Origin: Actinomycetes bacterium
GTDB lineage: Bacteria; Actinomycetota; Acidimicrobiia; Acidimicrobiales; Acidimicrobiaceae
DNA length: 8,523 bases
Direction: 5' to 3'
Assembly (NCBI GenBank): GCA_021819725.1
Contig: JAKAQR010000082.1
Coordinates: forward strand, 1-8,523
Shown here: positions 1 through 5,362 of the stretch, one piece after another
How positions within the stretch are numbered: the first letter of the stretch is position 1
Layout of the letters: every line of letters starts with the position of its first letter
The notes under the pieces: model-generated
The model's database searches: none
Told to the model about the DNA's origin: nothing
Seen by the model: the letters and a program-made list of their open reading frames with translations, nothing else
Translations under genes and position numbers: made by a program

Positions 1-658
1 TGACCTGTCGGGCGAGTTTTCTCTGTAATCGTCGCTTTCTTCGTTGTTCTCCCTTGGAGAGCAGCTCTGGCGTGTCCAAGAATTCACCCGTAGACAACGT
101 AGCCGTGTGAGCGACGCCCATGTCTATGCCGACGATCTCACCGGTTGGTTCATGCGCGATGTTGGGAGTCGCATAGGTGAAGCTTACAAACCATCGCCCG
201 GATCGGTCTTTGGTGAGGTGTGCTCTGTGTCATGTCACTGGCGAGTGACACGCGAAACTTCACCCAGCCGCATGTGGGAATGAAGACCTCATCCCACTTG
301 CGGTTGAGTCGTCGAACGGACAAGTCCCGTATGGCAAAGCCTTCGTTGATGTCCTTCTTGTGCCAGGTTGGTCTTGCGAAGTGATCTGGTCGCTTCCACC
401 AGTTTTGAAACGCTCGATCTAAGTCGCGCAGAGCTTGTTGCTGAATGGCAGACGAGCCTTCTTTGAGCCAGGTTACCTTGCGAGCTTGGGCGAGTTCTCA
501 CAGCTGAGAATGGGTGGTGATCTTCTGCGAGCGTCCGCGAACCCATAGATTGCGTTGTTCAAGTGTGCTAGGTTCCAGACAGAGCGAGCATCGGCGCAAT
601 GGCGCGCGAGAACGGATAGCTCCTGTTCTCGTGGGTAGAGGCGCTCACGAATACTCAT
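1..658 (-). pseudogene. tnpB: Broken IS200/IS605-family TnpB (5' portion, runs off the left edge)
   Basis: TnpB is the RNA-guided nuclease/accessory protein of IS200/IS605 and IS1341-type elements. Reading minus from ATG 658, the N-terminal helix-turn-helix region is clear (LYPREQELSVLARHCADAR, then VWNLA). After a 2-nt gain near 563-567 (tandem CA) the match continues in another frame with LEQRN. An in-frame TGA lies at 500-498. The same frame then gives WLKEGSSAIQQQALRDLDRA, FQNWW, INEGFAIRDLS and GWVKFRVS, all typical TnpB stretches. A second frame change falls around 220-245, after which TKDRSGRWFVSFTYA leads into GIDMGVAHTATLSTG, the RuvC-I motif with its catalytic Asp codon at 124-122. 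Two frame changes plus a stop make this a pseudogene. The RuvC-II/III and zinc parts would lie beyond position 1. Family assignment is from recognised motifs, not a database search. Confidence 0.82.
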
Positions 659-720
659 ACTTGTACTATCGGTTGAGGGTCTGAGGGTCCTAACTTTGGA
701 GTGCAACCGAGGTCGCTCGA

Positions 721-740
721 CCCCGCCCTGACAGACGGGG
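721..740 (-). repeat. Hairpin upstream of the tnpB remnant, candidate IS left-end structure
   Basis: On the minus strand CCCCGTCT and AGGGCGGGG flank a GTCA loop, giving an 8-bp stem with two G-T pairs. It lies 62 nt upstream of the tnpB ATG. A TTGAC pentamer sits 16 nt further upstream (761-757). IS200/IS605 elements carry imperfect subterminal hairpins and insert 3' of a short TTxx(x) target motif, so the arrangement fits a left end beginning about 756. Similar CCCCG..CGGGG hairpins also occur at right ends of this family, so it could be a right-end relic of another copy. No T-run follows on either strand, so a terminator is unlikely. Confidence 0.4.
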
Positions 741-756
741 CTTGCGCTCCCGGTTG

Positions 757-1209
757 GTCAAAGAACATAATCGCCATCCCCACTCGAGACATGACAACAA
801 GGTCGGACTAGCCATCCACTGGTGGATGCCGACACGCATGAACTGCCTGAAACTCACTTCATGCATAACCGAGTACGCATGGTTACCGCTTCCTTTCTCA
901 ATAAAGACCTTCACCTCAACTGGCGACTCGGCGGAGCCCAGTACTCCGAAGAACAGCTCCTCGATGGAAATTCTGCCTCCAATCGCTTGAATTGGCAATG
1001 GAATGTGGGAATTGGCACTGATGCTGCGCCTTACTTTCGCATCTTTGACCCAATCCTTCAGTCCACGGTTCGATCCCGATAGCTCCTCCATCAGGCGCTG
1101 GGTACCCAAGCTGACCACGCTCACCGGAGATGTACTCCACTGCCCAATTCAGCATCTCGACCCGACTACTATCGGCTGCGTCGCGCACAATCGGGATCGC
1201 AAGGCGGCG
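757..1209 (-). pseudogene. Unrecognised, frame-broken coding remnant
   Basis: Two minus-strand frames join into one plausible protein. The first opens after a stop near 1212 and reads VRDAADSSRVEMLNWAVEY up to about 1125. The second reads SLGTQRLMEELSGSNRGLKD, DWVKDAKVRRSISANSHIP, GGRISIEELFFGVLGSAE and SPVEVKVFIEKGSGNHAYS. The second frame stays open past the presumed insertion-sequence left end to a stop at 690, but its last 20 or so residues would be insertion-derived. The composition looks protein-like and a single frame change near 1110-1125 would join the two parts. I do not recognise the family. It may be a decayed gene that the tnpB element entered, or chance open frames. Confidence 0.3.
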
Positions 1210-1264
1210 CTAGCCCATACGATGCAACACTGCTCATCTCTTGAAGCAACCTGTCATGGGCCGT

Positions 1265-1281
1265 GCGTCATGAGTGGACGC
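1265..1281 (-). terminator. Weak hairpin directly after holA
   Basis: GCGTC and GACGC form a 5-bp stem with a 7-nt loop immediately after the holA TAA. There is no following T-run, so it is at best a weak or factor-assisted terminator or an RNA 3'-end stabiliser. Confidence 0.22.
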
Positions 1282-2247
1282 TTACCTGCTAACGAAAAGT
1301 CGCGCAAGTCGCGCTACTAGTAGCTCTAGGACAGTATCGGCATCGAGTATCGAGGCTCCGCGGAGATCGCGAGTGGCATCGGCGAGCCAACCAACGACGA
1401 GTACAGCAGAACGGTAATTGAGACGACGGGCAGCCGTCAGCATACTCCGTAAGGCAAAGTCTGGGGGCTTGCGGGCCCCAACCGACTCGAGAGCTGCCTT
1501 CGCCTGGTCAGTGCTACGGATCCCTGGCGACGCTAGAACGATCAAATCCAAATACCTTCTCTGAAGCACTGTAATGAGGAGCTGAGGTGCCTTCTCTGCT
1601 GCGAGCAACCGCCGCAGCGTTCCCATCGCTTTGGGTATGTCTCCCCGTTCGATTGCATCAGTTAGCGTCCACAGCGGAACTTCTCGTGCCTCACCAAGGT
1701 AAGGTTTGACATCTTCAACATCAAAAGCCTGGCCCTGGTGCAAACCGGCTAGGACTTGCGCCAGCGGGTTGACGTGCGACAGATCGACACCAGCATGCTC
1801 AGCAACCAGCGCAAGTGCTTGACCCGTCAGGCGCACCCCTGCAGCCTCGAACACCGAACTGATAAACCCCCGCCTCTCAGCCTCCTTACCTACCGTAAGT
1901 TCAACCCTCTCAATCGCGGGATCGTGTAGGCCGTTTAGTGCCTTCGGCAACCGTTTGTCAGACCCAAAAAGTACCACCACATGATCATCCGCCATCGCGA
2001 CAAATCCCTCTGCGAGGAACGGAGCATCGTCTGCAAGAAGTGCGTCAAACGAGCGCACGAGGATTCTGAAGCGAGGTACGAACATTGGCGTCTGTGACAA
2101 TGTCGCTACCACATCACCCACTTGATCCTCTCGAAGATCGAAGACACGCAGCTCCTCTTCGGCTGGGTCGAATGCCTTCATCTCCTGTACGAACCGCTCT
2201 TCGAGAACGATAGGATCGCTTGCGACCACCAGAGTGACGGAACGCAC
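1282..2247 (-). CDS. holA: DNA polymerase III subunit delta
   Basis: HolA is the delta subunit of the clamp loader; it opens the beta sliding clamp and, with gamma/tau and delta-prime, loads it on DNA during replication. The 321-residue product is close to the usual length (about 320-345). It shows the degenerate P-loop-less AAA+ layout. The N-terminal strand-helix LVVASDPIVLEERFVQEM replaces the usual GDEPYLLEE stretch. The middle domain includes VPLWTLTDAIERGD, followed by the helical collar domain with QLLITVLQRRYLDLI and, near the end, ADATRDLRGASILDADTV. The GTG start at 2247 lies 6 nt after the upstream folP2-like stop, with GAGG as a weak ribosome site, so translation is probably coupled. 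It is the last gene of the cluster. rpsT, often next to holA, is not seen here. Confidence 0.93.
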   Translation of the reverse strand: MRSVTLVVASDPIVLEERFVQEMKAFDPAEEELRVFDLREDQVGDVVATLSQTPMFVPRFRILVRSFDALLADDAPFLAEGFVAMADDHVVVLFGSDKRLPKALNGLHDPAIERVELTVGKEAERRGFISSVFEAAGVRLTGQALALVAEHAGVDLSHVNPLAQVLAGLHQGQAFDVEDVKPYLGEAREVPLWTLTDAIERGDIPKAMGTLRRLLAAEKAPQLLITVLQRRYLDLIVLASPGIRSTDQAKAALESVGARKPPDFALRSMLTAARRLNYRSAVLVVGWLADATRDLRGASILDADTVLELLVARLARLFVSR

Positions 2248-2253
2248 TGTCTG

Positions 2254-3123
2254 CTACGCCTCGTTAGCTGAGAGCTGATGGTCGCGCGAGTCAAGTGCAT
2301 GACCTCTCAGAGCAGCGATCGTATCGAGCGCCTTAACCGTGCCGCGGACATCATGCACCCGATAGACCGAGGCGCCCTGTAGCATCGCGATACTCGCGGC
2401 GCAGATGGACGCCATTCTGCGCTCGGTAACCCCGAGGCCGAGCGTTTCACCTAGGAATCCCTTATTCGACGCAGAAATCAGCACTGGGAAACCAGTGTCC
2501 ACCAAACGCTGAGTGGTACCCAGAAGCGCAAGTGACTGAGAGGTCGTCTTACCAAGATCGAATCCCGCATCAATAACAACAGCGTGAGGATCAACTCCAT
2601 CCTGCACAGCCCGTTCAACTCGATCGAGAAGAAAGGTGCGCACATCATCTGCCAAGTAGTCGTAGTGTGGGTTCAGATCAGGAACACGAGGTTTGAGCCG
2701 AATATGCGTCGCCACAACGCCAGCACCGTACCGAGCAGCTACCTTCGTATAGTTGAGATCGCCGAAGCCGGAGATATCATTGCCGAGGTGTGCCCCAACC
2801 TCAAGAACGGCATCGAGGACCTCAGACCTCCATGTATCGACCGATATGGCCACGTCAAAACGGGCCGCGACCGCTTGGACAGCTGGCACCACCCTGTCGA
2901 GTTCTGCCTCAAGGGTGATCTCTTCCCCCGGTCCAGCCTTGACACCACCGATATCCACGATGTCTGCGCCGTCAACCACAAGCTCATCAGCCTTTCGCAA
3001 GAACAGGTCGAAGTGGTAGTAACTTCCTTTATCAAAAAAGGAATCTGTCGTACGATTCAAAATCCCCATGACGATGGGCCTGGACAGATCTAAATTCCGG
3101 TCCCTGAGCCGAAGTGTTCGCAA
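2254..3123 (-). CDS. folP2: Dihydropteroate synthase-like protein, FolP2 type
   Basis: The protein has the DHPS TIM-barrel fold motifs in order but with the changes typical of mycobacterial FolP2 rather than FolP1. With the TTG at 3123 as residue 1 (289 aa), the first motif reads VMGILNRTTDSFFDKG (Asn23) instead of ILNVTPDSFSDGG. The pABA/pterin loop, normally DIGGESTRPG, reads DIGGVKAGPG (57-66). Further on are ISVDTWRSEV, GNDISGF, IDAGFDLGKT, SASNKGFLGE (normally SRKxFIG) and the conserved RVHDV. Loss of the STR loop and of SRK argues against ordinary folate synthesis, and M. tuberculosis FolP2 (Rv1207) has been reported to lack DHPS activity. An in-frame upstream ATG at 3186 would add 21 residues overlapping the thioredoxin gene. 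TTG 3123 is preferred because AAGGGA lies 6 nt ahead and the protein begins at the conserved barrel strand. True substrate unknown. Confidence 0.85.
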   Translation of the reverse strand: MRTLRLRDRNLDLSRPIVMGILNRTTDSFFDKGSYYHFDLFLRKADELVVDGADIVDIGGVKAGPGEEITLEAELDRVVPAVQAVAARFDVAISVDTWRSEVLDAVLEVGAHLGNDISGFGDLNYTKVAARYGAGVVATHIRLKPRVPDLNPHYDYLADDVRTFLLDRVERAVQDGVDPHAVVIDAGFDLGKTTSQSLALLGTTQRLVDTGFPVLISASNKGFLGETLGLGVTERRMASICAASIAMLQGASVYRVHDVRGTVKALDTIAALRGHALDSRDHQLSANEA

Positions 3124-3129
3124 TCCGGG

Positions 3130-3136
3130 TCCCTTA
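3130..3136 (-). promoter_or_regulatory. Ribosome binding site deciding a TTG start
   Basis: TAAGGGA lies 6 nt before TTG 3123 and contains the TAA stop of the thioredoxin gene. It is the clearest Shine-Dalgarno in the window and supports the TTG start of the folP2-like gene and translational coupling with the upstream gene. Confidence 0.6.
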
Positions 3137-3841
3137 GAACAACCGTGAAGTAAAGCGGCGCCGATATTGATTGATACGTGGATCATCCTCCGGCAACAGG
3201 TTCAACAGATCGAGAAAACGTTGCCGGGCAACCTCGTCAGCCTTGACGGACTCAAGAAGCTCGTCGAGCTCTCGGGTTATTTCATCCTCAGCCAGTGCGG
3301 CACTACCCTCTTTGGCCAGGCGAATCTTGGCCCTGAGCTTGGCGATCTCAGCAGTCTCCGGAAAGCGAGCGAGGATCGCATCAGCCTCGTCGAACTCACC
3401 CCGGTCCGCCAACAACTGGGCAAGAAGAAAGCCAGCCTTCTCGTTCGCAGGTTCTAGCTCCAGAGCCTGCTGGAGGGCGGGCTCGTTGCCCTCCTCAATG
3501 AGGACATCGACAACCGTCTTGGCGGGTGCGAGCTTCGCTACAAACTCGCGAACCGCCGACTCAGGGTAGGCACCAACGAAACTATCAACGATCTTGCCAT
3601 CTTTGATAGCAAAGACCGCTGGTATCCCCTGTACCTTGAAGGCTTGAGCAGATGCCGGATTGTCATCGACATTGATCTTGACAAGCTCAACCTTTCCTTC
3701 AGTTTCGGCAATCACCTTCTCGATGATCGGGCTCAGCGTTCGACATGGCCCGCACCATGGCGCCCAGAGATCCACTACCACAGGCCGCTCTTTCGAGGCC
3801 TCTATCACGTCTCGTTCGAAGGTTGCGTCAGTTACGTCCAT
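3134..3841 (-). CDS. Thioredoxin with TPR-like C-terminal domain (CnoX/YbbN-like)
   Basis: This is a 235-residue cytoplasmic thioredoxin fusion. Residues 1-105 form a thioredoxin fold: VVVDLWAPWCGPC with the redox pair Cys30/Cys33, a KINVDDNP strand and the cis-proline at GIPAVFAI (Pro74). Residues about 108-190 are helical, with tetratricopeptide-like pairs (EPALQQALELEPANEKAGF, LADRGEFDEADAILA), and the C-terminus (to RRRFTSRLF) matches the CnoX tail. In E. coli, CnoX combines holdase chaperone activity with redox protection and hands clients to GroEL; its site is SxxC, whereas this protein keeps a full CGPC and could act as an oxidoreductase. The ATG at 3841 is chosen because the protein then starts at the domain (MDVTDATF) and sits behind a TAGAAT box; the frame is open further upstream but that part is non-conserved and overlaps the divergent gene. 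First gene of the trx-folP2-holA cluster. Confidence 0.9.
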   Translation of the reverse strand: MDVTDATFERDVIEASKERPVVVDLWAPWCGPCRTLSPIIEKVIAETEGKVELVKINVDDNPASAQAFKVQGIPAVFAIKDGKIVDSFVGAYPESAVREFVAKLAPAKTVVDVLIEEGNEPALQQALELEPANEKAGFLLAQLLADRGEFDEADAILARFPETAEIAKLRAKIRLAKEGSAALAEDEITRELDELLESVKADEVARQRFLDLLNLLPEDDPRINQYRRRFTSRLF

Positions 3842-3849
3842 AGTCCATG

Positions 3850-3855
3850 ATTCTA
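3850..3855 (-). promoter_or_regulatory. Candidate -10 element of the trx-folP2-holA cluster
   Basis: TAGAAT is followed after 8 nt by the ATG at 3841, with no Shine-Dalgarno between, which suggests a leaderless or nearly leaderless transcript. No convincing -35 hexamer is seen 16-18 nt upstream. Confidence 0.45.
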
Positions 3856-3907
3856 CCGCCTCACGCCGAGTCCTTCGGGTCGTCCCTCGCTGAGCCCAAA
3901 GTTCGAG

Positions 3908-3913
3908 TACCAT
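3908..3913 (+). promoter_or_regulatory. Candidate -10 element of the phosphotransferase gene
   Basis: TACCAT is followed after 6 nt by the ATG at 3920, and there is no ribosome site, so a leaderless start is plausible. An ATG at 3912 in another frame is closed at once by TGA. No clear -35 element. Confidence 0.35.
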
Positions 3914-3919
3914 GAATAC

Positions 3920-4942
3920 ATGACCGACGGCGAACGGCAATTCTCCCCCGAGGCCCTTGAGTGGATTCGCAGCGTCTCCGATCTCACGGGTTCGCTCCGC
4001 ATCGATCTTTGCCCCGGCGGCCGCTCCAACCTCACCTATCGTATCCAGGACGTGACTGGTCGTTCGGCCATTCTCCGCCGACCACCGTCCGGCACGGTGC
4101 TGCCGACCGCCCACGATATGGGTCGTGAATTTCGCTTCCTTTCTGCCCTATCCCCGACTGGATTTCCTGTCCCTCGTCCTTTGGCGATCTGCTACGACTC
4201 AACGCTGATAGGGACTCCGTTCTACCTCATGGAAGAGGCAAAGGGGTTGATTCTGCGCGATCGAGATCAGGCTACGACACTAGCTACGACAACACGCGCC
4301 CTGATTGGACCCAACCTTGTCGCTACCCTCGCTGAACTCCATAGCCTTGACCCAAACGCAATCAATCTGCAGGCAAAGACCGACCCCAGAAGCTACCTCC
4401 CGCGCCAGCTCGATCGATGGCTCGGTCAGGTCTCTCGTGTGAGAAGCTTCAAAGCTGAGTTGACCGACACCGTGACCGCCGTCGGTCAACAACTACGCGC
4501 CGAAATGCCCGTCACCGACACGATCGGCATTGTCCATGGTGACTATCGTCTCGACAATGTGGTGCTCACTAACGAGGGTACCGTAGTGGCAGTGCTTGAC
4601 TGGGAGATCGCCTCTATTGGTGATCCGCTGGCTGATATCGGCATGCTCGGCGTTTACTGGGCCGATGCCGGGGATGACCAGATGGATGGTGTCAACGGCG
4701 CAACCAAAATTGAAGGCTTCACCGCCCGCTTGGAGCTGTACAAACTCTACGCTGAGCTACGCCAGATTGACCCTGAGCGAATCTACTACTACGAGCGCTT
4801 CGGTAGTTGGAAGCTGGCTTGCATCCTCATCGGCGTCGTTGAACGATATCGCAACGGAGCCTCTGGGGGCGATCAGTCGAGTGTTGAAAATTATCCCCTC
4901 CTTATCGCAGCGCTTCTCGAGTCAGCAACCCGCTCACCTTAG
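3920..4942 (+). CDS. Phosphotransferase family protein (APH/ACAD10-11-like)
   Basis: A 340-residue kinase-fold protein of the aminoglycoside phosphotransferase superfamily, closest in motif style to the N-terminal domain of ACAD10/ACAD11 and mycobacterial FadE36. Visible motifs: the nucleotide loop CPGGRSNLTYRI (31-42), LRRPPSGTVLPTAHDMGREF, the catalytic loop GIVHGDYRLDNVVL (His206, Asp208, Asn213) and the metal-binding VLDWEIASIGDPLADIG (Asp227). In animals ACAD10/11 phosphorylate 4-hydroxyacyl-CoAs before beta-oxidation; bacterial stand-alone members often sit near acyl-CoA dehydrogenases, but none is present here, so the substrate is open (fatty acyl-CoA, sugar or small alcohol). It is transcribed away from trx and converges on leuS. 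The ATG start gives an N-terminus of family length. Both catalytic motifs are intact; it need not be a drug-resistance gene. Confidence 0.88.
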   Translation: MTDGERQFSPEALEWIRSVSDLTGSLRIDLCPGGRSNLTYRIQDVTGRSAILRRPPSGTVLPTAHDMGREFRFLSALSPTGFPVPRPLAICYDSTLIGTPFYLMEEAKGLILRDRDQATTLATTTRALIGPNLVATLAELHSLDPNAINLQAKTDPRSYLPRQLDRWLGQVSRVRSFKAELTDTVTAVGQQLRAEMPVTDTIGIVHGDYRLDNVVLTNEGTVVAVLDWEIASIGDPLADIGMLGVYWADAGDDQMDGVNGATKIEGFTARLELYKLYAELRQIDPERIYYYERFGSWKLACILIGVVERYRNGASGGDQSSVENYPLLIAALLESATRSP

Positions 4943-4993
4943 CTTGCCGAACTTGTCAGCATCAACACAACCTGAGACGCTGTAGTCGCCCTC

Positions 4994-5025
4994 GTTCCCT
5001 ATGGGCGAACATCGCTATTTGCGAT
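4994..5025 (+). repeat. Two adjacent small hairpins downstream of the phosphotransferase gene
   Basis: GTTCCC-TAT-GGGCGAAC (4994-5010) folds with one bulge, and ATCGC-TATTT-GCGAT (5011-5025) folds directly behind it with a 5-bp stem. They begin 51 nt after the phosphotransferase stop. They may stabilise or terminate its mRNA, though no T-run follows. Confidence 0.35.
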
Positions 5026-5167
5026 AGAACGAACCGCCACGACACCACCAAGGAAGGAAGGATGAGATTTGCAATCCGTTGTTACACCCAGTTCCCCCAC
5101 AAGAGCTGCCTCAAGCGCTACTAACAGAGCACCAACTGACGTACCCGTGACTCCGTCGCCCCTCTGC

Positions 5168-5221
5168 GGTGATCGATAACGGCGCGCTGGCTACTGGCTC
5201 GTTTACCGCCTACCGATCACC
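5168..5221. repeat. Inverted repeat with 8-bp arms
   Basis: GGTGATCG (5168-5175) pairs with CGATCACC (5214-5221). Inside, GGCG and CGCC can extend the stem across small internal loops. An alternative pairing is GCGGT (5166-5170) with ACCGC (5205-5209). It lies between convergent genes and could act as a bidirectional 3'-end structure. Confidence 0.45.
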
Positions 5222-5261
5222 CTTTGTGTGAGCCGGGCCGATCCGATCCGCTCGCCACATC

Positions 5262-5326
5262 CGAACTCGTGGACCCACATCCCGACATGCCACCATAGCC
5301 GCTCACCTTGCATGGACACGAGTTCG
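5262..5326. repeat. Inverted repeat with perfect 10-bp arms, 36 nt after leuS
   Basis: CGAACTCGTG (5262-5271) is the exact reverse complement of CACGAGTTCG (5317-5326), with a 45-nt spacer. Its near arm begins 36 nt beyond the leuS stop codon. The spacer is long for an intrinsic terminator and no T-run follows; it may be an RNA 3'-end structure or a protein-binding dyad. Confidence 0.45.
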
Positions 5327-5362
5327 AACACCCTCAAGGCGTCCCGAAATTACGCAACGTCA

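Larger units (their letters stand above)
4943..5362. other. 420-bp non-coding region between convergent genes
   Basis: No gene longer than about 20 codons with support is seen here. The region holds two small adjacent hairpins (4994-5025) and two longer inverted repeats (5168-5221 and 5262-5326), described separately. None has a T-run, so classical intrinsic terminators are absent. The region serves as the 3' side of both the phosphotransferase gene and leuS. Confidence 0.7.

Noticed and set aside
289..546. 85-codon minus-strand open frame
   Set aside because: It overlaps the tnpB remnant, but the TnpB-matching residues are in a neighbouring frame, so this frame is a shadow.
721..741. Hairpin as a rho-independent terminator
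   Set aside because: No T-run follows the stem on either strand; the family context favours an insertion-sequence end.
2584..3093. 169-codon plus-strand open frame
   Set aside because: Antisense to the folP2-like gene, whose minus-strand product carries clear family motifs; the plus-strand translation has none.
3842..4114. 91-residue N-terminal extension of the thioredoxin frame
   Set aside because: It is non-conserved, overlaps the start of the divergent phosphotransferase gene, and the thioredoxin domain begins right at ATG 3841.
3920..4942. Aminoglycoside resistance gene
   Set aside because: The kinase fold is shared, but GGRSNLTYR, LRRPPSG..HDM and DWEIASIGDPLADIG match the ACAD10/11 and FadE36-like branch rather than drug-modifying enzymes.
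5310..5335. T-loop-like GAGTTCGAACACC suggesting a tRNA remnant
   Set aside because: No matching acceptor, D- or anticodon arms can be found around it; the sequence is one arm of the 5262-5326 dyad.
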